Origin: Humulus lupulus
Taxonomy: Eukaryota; Streptophyta; Magnoliopsida; Rosales; Cannabaceae
Assembly (NCBI RefSeq): GCF_963169125.1
Contig: NC_084797.1
Coordinates: forward strand, 101,085,868-101,149,867
Length of the DNA: 64,000 bases
Direction of reading: 5' to 3'
The stretch's first letter is position 1. Each line of letters opens with the position of its first letter. The position numbers and the translations under genes are program-made. Shown piece by piece: positions 11,121 through 22,752 of the stretch. The notes below the pieces were generated by a model. That model was given only the letters and a program-made list of their open reading frames with translations, had not been told where the DNA came from and made no database searches.

Positions 11121-12110
11121 CTAGCTCAGTTCTGTGCAAATTACTCTTACTTCCATTAACTCATTCTCGATACTTGGTTGTTCCAAGAACTCTACTAGAA
11201 TCACGTTTAATGTGTCTACTTCCTTGGTGGTGGCAAGTCGAGCTAGAGCATCAGCATTAGTGTTCTGTTCACAGAGGACATGCTCAACAGAATAGAACTC
11301 AAATTCAGACAGTTCACATTTAACCTTAGCTAGACAAGCTACCATTTTGACTCCTCGAGCTTGGTATAACACTTGATTAACCATGAGCTAAGAATCGCTA
11401 AAGCATTGAATTGCTCTTGCATTCAGCTCCCTTGCTATCCGAACTCCGGCCAATAATGCCTCGTGCTCCACTTCATTGTTGAAGGCATCAAAACAAAATC
11501 TAAAAGTCATATAGAAGCGAAGTCCTTTGGGTAAAATTAAAATTTTTCTAGCTCTAGACTCGTTCTCTTTTGACAATCCATCAACGAAGAGTTTCCACAC
11601 CTCTTGTACAATTTCTCTCATTAGTTTTTCTTGGAACCCCGTACATTCAGCCATGAGGTATACGAGCGCTTGTCCTTTGATTGTTGCTCGTGGTTTGTAT
11701 AGTATCACGAACTGACTAAGTTCAATGACCCACTATAACAAGATTCACGATGTCTCAAGCTTTTGCAAGACCTGCCTTAACGGTTGATCAGTTTAAATGT
11801 GTATAATATGGGACTGAAAATACAACCTGAGTTTTCTCAAAGTTAGGTTCAAACAAAACATGAGGTTTTCAATTAGATGATACTTGGACTCATCTCCTAG
11901 AAGCCTCTTGCTCACATAATACACCAGTTTCTGCACTCGGTTTTCCTCTCGAACTAATACAACACTGAACGCATTTTCTGTTACAGCTAGGTATAAGTAT
12001 AGACCTTCCCTAGCAAATGGTTTTGATACACAGGGGACTAAGCTAGATGAGTCTTTAGATCCTAAAATTCTTCTTCGCATTCTTCTGTCCATTCAAATCG
12101 TCTATTTCCC
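11121..12110 (-). pseudogene. Tat-A RNase H pair
   Basis: 12092-11793 is the RT-linked RNase H: LYLYLAVTENAFSVVLVREE, VQKLVYYVSKRLLGDESKY. 11708-11121 is a second RNase H: WKLFVDGLSKENESRA, FNNEVEHEALLAGVRIAREL, then CFSDS, a stop where Tat-B also has one, then LMVNQVLYQARG and NTNADALARLAT. A second, archaeal-type RNase H is an established trait of Tat elements. Both are broken by frame changes. Confidence 0.8.
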
Positions 12111-13040
12111 CTAAGGAAGTTGTAGAAGGGAAGACATTTGTCTGTGGACTTTGTTACGAATCGGTTCAAGGCAGCGACCTCTCCGCTTAAGCTCTATACA
12201 TCTTTTCCCGACCTTGGTGAGGCATTTCTAATAGCGATCTGATCTTTTCTGGGTTTGCCTCGATCCCCCTTGCATTGACTATGAAGCTAAGAACTTCCCT
12301 GATGACACCCCAAAGGTACATTTCTGGGGGTTCAACTTCATGTTGTATTTTTTCAGAATGCCAAAACATTCTTCCAGATCGGATACATGGTTATTGACAG
12401 TCATTGAATTTACGAGCATATCATCGACATACAGCTCCATGGTTCTCTCGATTAGGTTAATGAAAATTTTGTTGGGTAACCTTTGATAAGTTGCACCTGT
12501 ATTCTTTAGCCTGAATGGCATAACTTTGTACAAATATACGTTATGCTCAGTCATGAAGCTAGTGTGATCTTGGTCTGCAGGATTCATCGCGATTTGGTTA
12601 TACCCAGAATATGCGTCCACTAAGGAAATGAGCTCCTGGCCAGCCATTGCGTCTAATAATTGATCAATTCTAGGTAGTGGGAAGCAATCCCTGGGACATG
12701 CTTTATTAAGGTTGGAGAAATCGATGCAGGTTCTCCACTTTCCACTAGGCTTCGGGACTAAAATGGGGTTGGCTATCCAGGTCGGATATTTTGCCTCCCT
12801 AGTGAACCTACACTTTCATAAGCAAGCTACCTGTTCCTCTAGGGTTTCTTCTCGCTATTTTCCCAACAGATCACACTCGGACAAATGCATACCTTGTCCT
12901 CATGCGACCAGGCAAACACGTCAAGATTTCTTCTCAAAAACTCGACCAACTCCTTCTTTCTGCTGGATTCAAGATTTTTCCCAACCTTTCAAACTTTCAA
13001 AGGTACTTCTAGGTCGAGGATGATTTCCTCTAGCTCCTCT
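12111..13040 (-). pseudogene. Tat-A reverse transcriptase
   Basis: 12647-12279 holds LVDAYSGYNQIAMNPADQDH, GATYQRL and the active site ELYVDDMLVNS with both Asp kept. The fingers region further right (about 12650-13040) is readable in pieces, including LVEFLRRNLDVFAWSHEDK at its start. Downstream, 12369-12187 carries FIVNARGIEANPEKIRSLLE. Frames shift at least twice. The active site is intact but the polypeptide cannot be made in one piece. Confidence 0.8.
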
Positions 13041-13045
13041 AAAGC

Positions 13046-13600
13046 CTAGAGCTTAGATCTCTCTTCGTCTAATCTCGGATCAATTTCTTCGGGTTGGGAA
13101 ACAACTACCATTGCCCGAGGTTCCTTATTCTCCTCAATTATTACCATGCCTTGCTGCCCAGGTTGTGATTTTCCGTTTATGGCAATGATAGAGCATTCTC
13201 TGGCAACGAGATGATCTTCTCTCACAGAGCATATCCCCGAGGACGATGGGAATTTCATGCCCAGATGGCGAACTGAGGTTATAGCTTCGAAAGCCATCAA
13301 CGTAGGTCTCCCCAAAATTGTAATGTAGGCAGCCAAAGAATTAATTACTACAAATTTGAGCATCTTGGCGACAACTCGTGTCTCCTCACCCAATGTGACT
13401 ACGAGCTCGATTGTTCCTATGGCTCCCATTCCCTCTCCCGAAAATCCATAGAGGGTCATTGAGGTTGTTTTAAGATTGGCTACATATAGCTCCATTTTTT
13501 CAAGGGTAGACCCGAATAACACATTTACGGAGCTCCCATTGTTGATCAATATCCTTCGTACTCTTCAATTAGCGAGCTGGATTGTTACCACGAGCGCATC
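13046..13600 (-). pseudogene. Tat-A aspartic protease
   Basis: The 167-codon block gives a Tat-type protease: INNGSSVNVLFGSTLEKM, LYGFSGEGMGAIGTIEL, ITILGRPTLMAFEAITSVRH. The catalytic Asp expected before N/T-G-S-S is replaced by Asn, so the enzyme would be inactive even if made. Tat-B at the same place keeps DTGSS. A Glu/Pro-rich segment links it to RT. Confidence 0.8.
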
Positions 13601-13706
13601 ATTGTGCTAGAATTGGACGTGGCTAGTGTCCTCTTCCGTAGAAATGAAGTGTTTTTTCTTCAACTGCTATTGCTTTAATAACCTCTGCTCTGGTACAAAT
13701 TCAGCG

Positions 13707-15640
13707 TCATTGTGCATCTTCAGCTCTTGGAAATACATTTTTCTGAGCTCCACTACTCGTTCCTGCCAAATGGGGCCCTCCAGCTATAGTGTCTATATCC
13801 CCTCCTTCAACAGGAGAGGGGATAACCTGATTTCCTTGAACTGGTTGAGGGTTGGCCTGGCTTGCCTGAGCTGACTGTGGGTTCTGCCCCGCCGGTTGAC
13901 TAGGAGCTACCCTGTTTCGAGTGTATTGTGTTAACGATCCAGCTCGAATGGGAGTCTCAATCTCATCTTTCAGTTGATAGCAATCGTCAGTGTTGTGACC
14001 AATGTCAATATGATATTGGCATAACTTAGCTGGGTCACTCTTCGCCCTTTGATGTTTCATGGGCTCGGGCTTCTTCCATGGAAGGCGGGTAGAGTTATCT
14101 AAATAAATATTTTCTCCTATATCCATTAAATTTGTATAAGCGATGTAGACGGAGGTATATTTATCCCCGTGCTTATTTTTTTAGGCCCCTTCTGGTGGAC
14201 CTCACCATTCTCTTTCCATTTATTACCCCCGAATGGTTATTCTAGGTTGTGGGCTAAGTCACTGCTGGAGCATCCGTTACCACTCCAGCGGGCTGAACAG
14301 GGGTCTGGCAAGTTCTTGCAACAACAGATTTTTCCTCTTCTAAATTTATTCATTCTTGAGCTTGAGCCAATAAATCATGTACACTCTTCACTCTTTTTCT
14401 CTAGAGTTCTTTACACAAATTTCTTCCTATGGTAATTCCCATTCTCATAGCCATGAGCTTAGAGATATCATCAACATCTGTAGCTCGGGCCGCTTTATTT
14501 ATGAATCAATTGAGATATGCCTTCAGGGATTCACCGGGTTGCTGCTTGATGTTATCCAATGAATCAGCCTCTACTTGGGTCTCTTTTGCAGCTCAAAACT
14601 ATCTTTTGAACTCAGAAGACAGTTTTTTCTAGGTGGTGATTGAATGTGTTTTATATTTATTGAACCACAGTTTGGTCGGTCCAGTCCACGTTGCGGGGAA
14701 CAGAATACACCTTAGGTCAAAATTTACACTATGGGCCATCATCAATGTGTTGAAGGTCCCTAGGTGATTGGACAAATCAGTGGTTTCATTATAAGTGGGC
14801 ATGGTATGCATGTTGATGCCAACAGGATACGGAGCAGCCGCAATATGGGGAGTGAAAGCCTCAAGATCCTCATCAGAATCACAGTCATCAATATCTTTTC
14901 TATATAGGAGTCTTTTCATCTGCTCCTCCATTAAGGCTAGCCACTCGAGGGTTTGATCCTTGATTTCTTGGTTATTTGGGAGCTAGTTATCAGCCCCCAC
15001 CCTGTTGTATGGGTTAGACGGGTTATTATCCCTCCAAGATTGAGCTCCGTTAGGCGGTACATTCCCATTGTCACGTAGAATAGAAGATTTCCCTTGGCTT
15101 GAGTATAACTCTAATCATCGTGGCGAGCTGGATGTCCTCTTTGGAATTTTTTATGATCACGCAGGTCAGAATGTGGGTCAAAGCGAAGACTTTGTGTGGA
15201 GCTTAAATGATTCCTTAGGTCGCTCTCGTGCCAACCTCTGAGCTGGCTCTCTCTCCAATAGTTCCCAGCCGGGAAGCTTACAGGTCCTGGCTGGGATCGA
15301 GGATTTGGATTATTAGCGTGAGATTGCAGGATATAAACGTCTTCTAAGGGGGGAGGATTTCTTTTGCTATCCCCTTGGGCTGAAGTATTCCTTTATGGGT
15401 GAGGTGGCATTGGATGTTGAATCTACAATGGATGATGCCTTATTGGTGAAGCTATCCTTGTTCCATTGGGATGCACTAGATTAGCTTGCTCTTGATCTAC
15501 TCCAATTTCTCAGGTTGGAGGCACTGGAGATTCTTTTCTCTGTGACGGCGCTGCTGGTTGAGGTACGAATGGATTTTTTCGGGACATCTCTTCTCCTTGA
15601 ATCGGTTTCAACTCGCCCTGTATGGGCATGCTGATTCCTA
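13707..15640 (-). pseudogene. Tat-A gag
   Basis: 14931-14629 holds the capsid start: PYPVGINMHTMPTYNETTDL, LRCILFPATWTGPTKLWFNK. 14126-13707 holds the C-terminal part with the zinc-binding-like motif CQYHIDIGHNTDDCYQLKDE, in which Cys-X2-His and Gly-His-X4-Cys are spaced as in Tat-B (CRYHNDYGHDTNKC), followed by a Gln/Pro/Ala-rich tail. The stretch 14640-14130 between them, and the N-terminal part to the right of 14935, are full of stops and only locally readable. Gag forms the particle and binds RNA. Confidence 0.65.
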
Positions 15641-15672
15641 GGAGTGTGAGTTGAATTATTATTCCTATGAGG

Positions 15673-15876
15673 TTTGGCAGGTTGAGCATTTCATGGAATC
15701 CGTTCAGAAGGTACGAAACTCATAGTCGCAGTTCGGACATAACAGCTAACATTAGGTCGATGATTCTTGTGGGGATTGGCAGGTTGAGTATTCCATGGAC
15801 TCTGTTAAGAAGTTATGGAACATGAAGTTACAGTTCTGATAGAGCGACTGATATTAGGTCGATTATTCCCATGGGA
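15673..15876. repeat. Two diverged 102-bp tandem units
   Basis: Each unit contains TTGGCAGGTTGAG, then a near-copy of CATGGAATCCGTTCAGAAG, and ends with ATTAGGTCGAT. The starts are 102 bp apart (TGGCAG at 15675 and 15777), a multiple of three. It sits at the 5' end of the Tat-A gag region or in its leader. Confidence 0.7.
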
Positions 15877-15924
15877 TCTGTGGGACCCACTTTGCCTTGT
15901 GTTAGCTGAAAGTCTCAATTGTAA

Positions 15925-16277
15925 TATCTAGTTGCAGTGTCCACAATCGAGGTTAAGTTTGTGGAAACTACTGAAGCTTTAAAAGAGGCCACATGGTTAC
16001 GAGGGTTTCTTGAGGAGTTGAAAGTGTTGAAGACTACATCAGTAGTTTATTCAAATATTCAACCTGTTATTTATTTTTGTTGAAGTCCAACGTATCATGA
16101 GAAGACTAAGCACATTGATGTGTGGCTGAATTGGGTTAGAGAGAAGATTGAAGACATGACTACTGAATTGGAGAAAGTACCTACTGAGGAGAACCCAACT
16201 AATTTTGGTACTAAGGTCCTGAGTGTTAGCGAGTTTCAACATTGGTTGAAATTTCTAAGAATTGGTGAAGGTTGAAT
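15925..16277 (+). pseudogene. Ty1/copia RNase H fragment, plus strand
   Basis: The plus strand reads AVSTIEVKFVETTEALKEAT, then WLRGFLEELKVLK, then YHEKTKHIDVWLNWVREKIE, the standard end of copia RNase H, with one stop after PVIYFC. It ends near 16277. It belongs to a different copia family from the minus-strand fragment at 17001-17945. It lies between Tat-A gag and Tat-A's putative LTR. Confidence 0.75.
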
Positions 16278-16308
16278 CTTATGAAGAGAGATTAGGCTTT
16301 TCGTAAAT

Positions 16309-17000
16309 TGAATGTATAAGAAATGGCAAAAAAAATAAGAATGCAAAATGCTCACAGGATTTTACATGGTTCAGTGGTTAAAATCCACCTAGTCCACGAA
16401 TCATTCTTATTGATTTATTTAAGACTCTTGAAGAAATTTTTTATGACAATTTCAGTAGAGTTTTTGCATACCGAAAGTCAATCCCTTTAACTATCCATTC
16501 CCCTAGTATTTATAGGAGATTCTCATGGACAACTTTGGGTAACCGTGCTTAATATGGCAATTGAAAATTTTGGGTAACTTCCCATTTACATAAATACATG
16601 ATTGCCTATTAAATTTATATCCATTATATTGGGTAATAAAAGCATAACAAAATCTCGGCCTTTATGAGGCGTATAAAGAATCTCTGAGTCTTTTGGGATC
16701 CTTCACTGTGTGTCATGACCAGGCTTCCGCGAGCTGAATGCTTCCTTCGAGCTAGGTGTCGTAAGACTACTCTGAACTAACACTAGTCATGTTCAGAGCT
16801 TCACGATGGCGATCTAGATGACGCACTTCTCGAACTAAGTTGTTGGCATAAGAAGTGATCTGGAGACCATCTGGTTATTGTAAGCTTTCAAGTTTGACTC
16901 GAGCTGCTCACTCCAGAGTTAGTGTCGCTTTCTTCATACGCCTATCTACCCACCTGTACCCCGTGCTGAGTATTTCAGTTCGCATTTTTGGGGTACAACA
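16309..17000 (-). repeat. LTR, minus orientation (putative 5' LTR of Tat-A)
   Basis: On the minus strand it begins TGTTGTACCCCAAAAATGCG at 17000. A TATA box (TATAAATA on the minus strand) sits at 16507-16514, so transcription would run left, towards Tat-A gag. The left border (TGAATGTATAAG at 16309) is tentative. It is not followed by a primer-binding site and the flanks show no target duplication. It may be a solo LTR or Tat-A's rearranged 5' LTR. It interrupts the copia fragment on its right. Confidence 0.5.
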
Positions 17001-17945
17001 GCAGTGTTTCCCATGAAAAACACTAATCCGGTGGTACTCTTTCTACATCCAAGTCTCCACTCCAATCACTTTCACCATATCAAACTATCTCATAATTGTT
17101 AGAAGATGAATAAAATAAGCCATAGTTGGTTGTACCTTTGATGTACCGAAGTATTCTCTTTGCAGTCTTGAAATGAGTTGTTGTTGGAGCTTCCATATAG
17201 CGACTAATGATTCCAACAACATAAATAATATTCGGCCTCGTACAAGTTAGGTAGCGCAAACTTCCAAGAAGGCTTTTGTAGAGAGTTGGATCAACCTTTT
17301 CTCCATCGTCATGCTTTGACAACTTGATTCCACATTCCATCGGTGTGCCAACTAGATTAGATTCATCCATCTTGAACTTCTTAAGCATTTCTCTAGCATA
17401 GCCTTCTTGAGTGATGAAAATGCATGTGTCTTCTTGCTTCGCTTCAATGTCGAGGTAATAAGACAAGAGCCCAATGTCTGTCATCTCAAACTCTTTTGCC
17501 ATGTCTTTCTTGAACCGCTCAAACATACTCGGGTTGCTACCTGTAAAGATCAAGTCATCTACATGCAAGCATACAATCAAAATATATATTTGTAACTTTG
17601 ATATATAGTGCATTCTCATATGGATACTTTGTGAAATTCTTGTCTTGAAAGTACTTGTGAATTCGTGTAGTCCAGGGTCTCGGTGCTTGCTTTAAGCCAT
17701 ACAAAGCCTTCTTCAACTTCAATACTTTATGTTCATGTCCTTTTAATTCATAGACCAATGGTTGCTCAATGTAGACTTCTTCTTCGAGGAAACCATTCAA
17801 GAAGGTAGACTTTACATTCTTTTGGTAGATCTTCCATCTATTTTGGGCTGCAAATAGCCTTTTGCCCTCTCTTTGACTATAGCTTTCTGCAACCAATCTT
17901 TCTTTTTATCTTTCGAAGTCTCCATTGATATTTCTTTTTATCGTA
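17001..17945 (-). pseudogene. Ty1/copia reverse transcriptase fragment, minus strand
   Basis: 17896-17620 reads KSTFLNGFLEEEVYIEQPLV and LKLKKALYGLKQAPRPW. 17619-17080 reads CLHVDDLIFTGSNPSMFERF (family YVDD, here HVDD), EFEMTDIGLLSYYLDIE, GSLRYLTCTRPNIIYVVG and RILRYIKGTTNYGLFY. It continues to the start of RNase H (FFMGNTA) at 17001, where the LTR cuts it. The right end lies near 17940 (IKRNINGDFERQ). Between SQREGK and the following AAQNRWKIYQ an expected stretch is missing, an internal deletion. Confidence 0.8.
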
Positions 17946-17949
17946 CTGT

Positions 17950-20431
17950 GACAGGTTGGAGAATTCATATTGACTACTGCCAGTTGAATAAAGCCACTAG
18001 AAAATAATACTTTCCTTTGCCATTTGTTGATCAAATGTCGGATAGGTTGGTAGGCAACAACTATTATTATTTCTTGGATGGTTATTCTGGGTACCATCAG
18101 ATAGCTATCACACTTGAGGATCAAGACAAGACAACATTCACCTGTCCTTATGGCACTTTCGGTTTTAGGAGAATGCCATTCAGACTTTCTAATGCACCTA
18201 CAACTTGCCAATGATGTATGATGGCAATATTTTCTGACATGGTAGAGAAGGGCATTGAAATCTTTATGGATTATTTTTTAGTCTATGGTTTTCGTTTGAT
18301 AATTGCTTGGCAAATTTGGAGCTGGTTCTTAAGAGAAGTGAGGAATCTAACTTAGTATTGAATTTGGAAAAGTGCCACTTTATGGTGAATGAGGGAATTG
18401 TTCTAGGGCACAAGATTTTAAGTAAGGGTGTTGAGGTGGATCGAGCTAAAATTTTAACAATTGAGAATTTACTACCTCCTATCTCAGTGAAGGAGTTAAA
18501 AGCTTTCTTGGTCATGTGCGGTTCTACAGAAGATTAATTAAAGATTTTTCCAAGATTTTGAAACCCCTATCTACAGTGTTAATGAATGGAGTACCTTTTG
18601 AATTTGATGAGAAGTGTTTCCATGCTTTTACTGTACTTAAGGAGAAATTGACTTCAACGTTGATAGTTGATGCACCTAATTGGGATTTGCTATTTGAGTT
18701 AATGTGTGATGCAAGTGACTATGTTGTAGGAGTAGTGTTGGGGAAACGAGTTGAAAATGTGTTTAGAATGATTTATTATGTGATTCGTACCTTGAATGAT
18801 TCTCATGTTAATTATGCAACTACAGAAAAGGAGCTCTTGGCCATTGTGTTCGCTTTTGATAAGTTTAGGCCATGTCTCATTGGGAATAAGATAATGGTAT
18901 ACACTAATCATTCCGCCATTAAATACCTTATGACCAAGAAAGATGCTAAGCCTCATCTCATTCGTTAGATTCTATTTCCGCTAGAGTTTGACATGGAGAT
19001 TTGGGATAAGAAAGTAACAACAAATTTGGTGGCTGGCCATTTTCCTAGATGAGAAGCGGAAGAGAGTCCAAGTATGAAAGAGGTGTTGATTAATGATGCT
19101 TTTCCAAATGAGCAGTTAATTAAAATAAAGGAGAATAATGAGGTACCGTGGTTCGCTGACTATGCTAACTTCTTGGCTGCCAATATAGTGCCTCCAGAGA
19201 TGTCTAGACAACAACTTAGAAAGTTTTATTCGGAGGTAAAGCATTACTATTGGGAAAAGCCTATCTTATATAAACATTGTGTAGACAAAGTCATTCGTCG
19301 ATGTGTACCAGAGGATGAGATGTTATCTATCCTCACTCATTGCTACACTCTTCATTGCGGTGGCCATTTTGGGGCTACAAGAACAGCATCAAAAGTTTTA
19401 CAGTGTGATTTTTATTGGCCAACGTTATTCAAAGATTCGAATGTATTTTTTAAAGCTTGTGATCGCTATCAATGAACAGAAAATATATCAAGACGGAATG
19501 TGATACCTCTACATGCTATATTGGAAGTGTACATATTTGATGTTTAGGGGATAGATTTTATGGGACCCTTTCAGTCATCTTATAATAATAAGTATATTTT
19601 GCTTGTTGTAAATTATGTTTTGAAATGGGTGGAAGCAGCAGCAACTCCAACTAATGATGGAAAGTTAGTTATGAATTTCTTACAAAAGAATATTTTCACT
19701 AGATTTGGAACTCCTAGAGCTATTCTAAGTGCTGAAGGGACTCGTTTTTGTAATAAACAGTTCGATGCTTTGCTTGCTAAGTATGGAGTGAGGCATAGAA
19801 CAACCCCAGCTGATCATCCCCAATCAAATGGGCAAATGGAAGTGTCTAATAGAGAGGTGAAAATAATTCTAGAGAAGACCGTCAATAGTTCAAGGAAGGA
19901 TTGGTCCAACAAGCTTGATGATGCATTGTGGCTTATAGGATGACATTCAAAACTCCTATTGGCATGTCACCATATTGGTTGGTTTTTGGTAAAGCATGTC
20001 ATTTGCCGGTGGAGTTGGAACATAAAGCTTATTGGACAATGAGGCAATTGAAAATGGATTTGAAAATATCTGGTTAGAATAGGTTGATGGAAATAAATGA
20101 ACTTGATGAATGGCAGAATGAAGCTTATGAGAATGCGAAGATTTACAAGGAACGTACTAAAGCTTGGCATGATAAAAAAAACCTTATTCGAAAAGAATTC
20201 CAACCAAGTCAACAAGTATTATTGTTTAATTCAAGGTTGAAGTTGCTTCCTGGAAAACTGAAATAGAGATGGTTAGGGCCATATACAGTGGTGAACATTT
20301 TTCCTTATGGTGTAGTGGAATTGAAAGACAAGTATAATAAAATGTTCAAAGTCAATGGTCAGCGAGTTAAGCCATACTTGGGTGGTCCTATTGATCAAGC
20401 AAAGTCAGTCCTCCTCTTAAAGCCAGTATGA
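17950..20431 (+). pseudogene. Athila pol: RT, RNase H, integrase remnants
   Basis: RT begins at about 17955 (IHIDYCQLNKATRK) and continues FLDGYSGYHQIAITLEDQDK. The expected YVDD region near 18270 is degraded. RNase H spans about 18690-18960. The integrase finger at about 19335-19475 has His residues but ends CDRYQ where the last Cys is expected. The core has GIDFMGPF, then LSAEGTRFC, where the second catalytic Asp is lost, and SNGQMEVSNREV with Glu kept. The C-terminus ends at TGA 20429-20431 after VNGQRVKPYLGG. There are at least six stops or frame changes. Confidence 0.85.
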
Positions 20432-21626
20432 AGAGGAGGTTCAGCATCCAGCTAAATGACGTTAATGACAATGCTATCGGGAGGCATCCCATTCATTTAT
20501 TCATTTTTTGTTTTAGTTTGTAATTTTTAATTTCATTGAACAATTATTTTAATTTTTTTCTTAGGTTTTAGCTTTTATTTTTCATGTTTCAATATTGTTT
20601 TTGAATCGTGAAAATCGTGAAATTTTTTTTTTGAAAAAAAAAGCTCGAAAAAGGACATTTCTGAGCATGTACTGTGACCACACTACCTTAGAGCACGGTC
20701 GGGCCCACAGGGCCCCAGGCCCATTCAGTGACGCAGCGCGACCACACCGGGAGGAGCGCGATAGCACCAAACACTGTTCAAATGACATTAAGGAGATAAG
20801 TAGCGCGACCGCGCTCAAGGGATCTGCAAGTTTTAAAACTCTCCAAAATATGATTTTCAACCATTTCGCCATTTTTTTCCTTTCTCCGAGTCTCACTCTT
20901 TTCTCTTCCTAGTTTAAAGTTTTTGTAGCATAATTGTAAGATTCTCTCCTCCTAAATCCCCTTTGAGTTAAGTGTTGATGCTTTTCCTTCTACATTGTAA
21001 GTATTTCTTTTACAAGCTTTCTCTCCTTTACTTGTTATCTTTGAGTTCCATGGTGAAATCTGAATCTATTGATAATTAGTGGTGATAATATTGTTTTCTT
21101 TTCAGATTGGTTGTGTTTATTGAGAGTATATGATTGATTGTTCATGGGTATTGAGATTTCTTGGTGGATTGTTGAAGGATTGAGCATTGGAAAATTTTGG
21201 GGGAAATTTGTGACCTACAAATTAGGGATTTCAAATATTTTTTATGTTTTGATGAAATTGGAATGACATTGATGAAATTATTATGATGCTTGTGGGTTTC
21301 TATCAATTATTTTGTTGAATTTCATTGTAAATTGAGGGAATTTTGCATATTGAAAATTATAGGGCATGAATTGGGGGTGTTGGGACATTATTGGTTATAT
21401 CATACTTGATTATGCTTGGATATTGTTTAAATTTGGTAGTTTCTTGCATAATTGAGTAATGTGACATATTAGGTCCTTACATTGGCACTTTTTCATTGTG
21501 CATTTAATTGTTCTTTTTCTATTGTGTGGTTGTATTTATTGATATCATTAATATTTGTTTGGGTACTTGTTTGTTATTTTAGTGTTACCATTGTGATTCA
21601 TTGAATTGTTAGATTAATTTTGTCAG
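20432..21626 (+). other. Athila 3' internal region, non-coding
   Basis: An AT-rich stretch with a GC-rich island at 20640-20820. The island contains the perfect inverted repeat AGCGCG-AC-CGCGCT (20802-20815), whose longer version GTAGCGCG-AC-CGCGCTAC stands in the 3' LTR at 49596-49613. Open frames on both strands across 20582-20912 overlap this island and show no domain; I do not regard them as genes. Confidence 0.55.
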
Positions 21627-22752
21627 ATGGCACCTTCTAGGAAACGAAATAAAAAAGTGCAGGAACAGATACCTGACACTCAAGATTTTGACATTGAGCT
21701 GAATGAGTCTACTGATCCTAGATTTACTTCTACTAGTGCTAAGTCTAGGTATAGAGTAGAGAAGTCTAGGAATCTGATTCAGGAGAGAGGGTTTGCAACT
21801 AATGCTGAGGGAGAGTGTACTGTTCCTGTAGAGTATGTCAGTGTCATTAACACTCACCACAGGAAATATTTTCGTTCCCCACCTATTTCTGCACTAATAC
21901 CAATTGTGAGATAATTCTATGCCAATGCCTTGGATCATGACTATACTTGGGAAGCCAAAGTTAGGGGGAAAACTATTTGCTTTGATAGAAAGACAATTCA
22001 TGATTTCTTTAGGTTGCCCACATGAGATAATGATGCTTACCAAGACTTGAAAAATAATTTATGTGAGGAGTGTACCTAGGATAACATTTTTTCTGCTTTG
22101 ACTCCAGCTGGGAGTCAATGTACTTTTAATGCGACAGTTAGAATAGGTTTTCCCTTTAATTTGTGAACCTGAGAAAAAATAATTTGGTTAAATTTTCTTT
22201 GCGCAAATCTAACACCTAGTAGTCATGTGACTATTGTAAATCATGATAAGCATTATTACTTTATGTTGTTTTGTCAAGCATGTCTGATGATATTGGTAGG
22301 ATTATAGCTTCACAAATACATTAGCATTATTCACTCAAAATGTTGGGTTATGTTTTCCTAGTTTGATAACAAGTCTATGCTTGAAAGTTGGGGTTGAATT
22401 TCATGAGACTGGGCACCTTTTGACTCCTTTAGTTTATGACATTGTCACTATTAACTAGACCAAAATAGTTGGTACTTCTAGTGTTGCTTCTGCAAGTGGT
22501 ACATCATCTCAAGCTCGGCCTAGATGTCCGGGTTATTCTTATTTATTGGAGGAGCGGATGAGTAGGTTGGAGGTCAATTTCCAAGAGCATCACTTGTGGA
22601 GTGTTAATATGGCCTAGTATCAGCGTGGGTATCATCAGGCATTTGCGTCTCACTTCGACATTGATACCAGTCAGTTGCCTCAGTTTCCCAAGCCACCACA
22701 TTTTGGTTATCCTCCACCTATGGGAGATGGTGGAGAAGGTCCTTCATCATGA
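21627..22752 (+). pseudogene. Athila extra ORF, 'putative plant transposon protein' type
   Basis: The ATG at 21627 opens a Lys/Arg-rich start (MAPSRKRNKKVQ) and continues to PIVR before a TAA at about 21912. The same frame then gives FYANALDHDYTWEAKVRGKT and CFDRKTIHDFFRLPT, a signature I associate with the domain annotated as 'putative plant transposon protein'. More stops follow. The end is readable as QFPKPPHFGYPPPMGDGGEG, closing at TGA near 22752. Its place downstream of pol is where Athila elements carry an additional, env-position ORF. Function is unknown. Confidence 0.6.

Larger units (their letters stand above)
9085..17000 (-). mobile_element. Tat-A: decayed Tat-lineage gypsy element
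   Basis: On the minus strand, right to left: a putative 5' LTR (16309-17000), gag (about 15640-13707), protease (13549-13046), RT, RNase H, a second RNase H, an integrase with most of its core deleted (ending at 10666), and a 3' region carrying an opposite-strand ORF fragment (9085-9875). The 3' LTR is missing: Tat sequence stops inside the antisense ORF where Tekay sequence begins. A plus-strand copia fragment (15925-16277) lies between gag and the LTR. The two RNase H domains and the antisense ORF support the Tat lineage. Confidence 0.75.

Noticed and set aside
15934..17005. GCAGT at 15934-15938 and 17001-17005 as a target duplication around an inserted unit
   Set aside because: The left copy lies inside the copia RNase H reading, which continues without a break; the match is probably chance.
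20582..20912. Overlapping 104-105 codon frames on both strands in the Athila GC island
   Set aside because: They are symmetrical frames over a GC-rich palindromic block with no domain; a composition effect.
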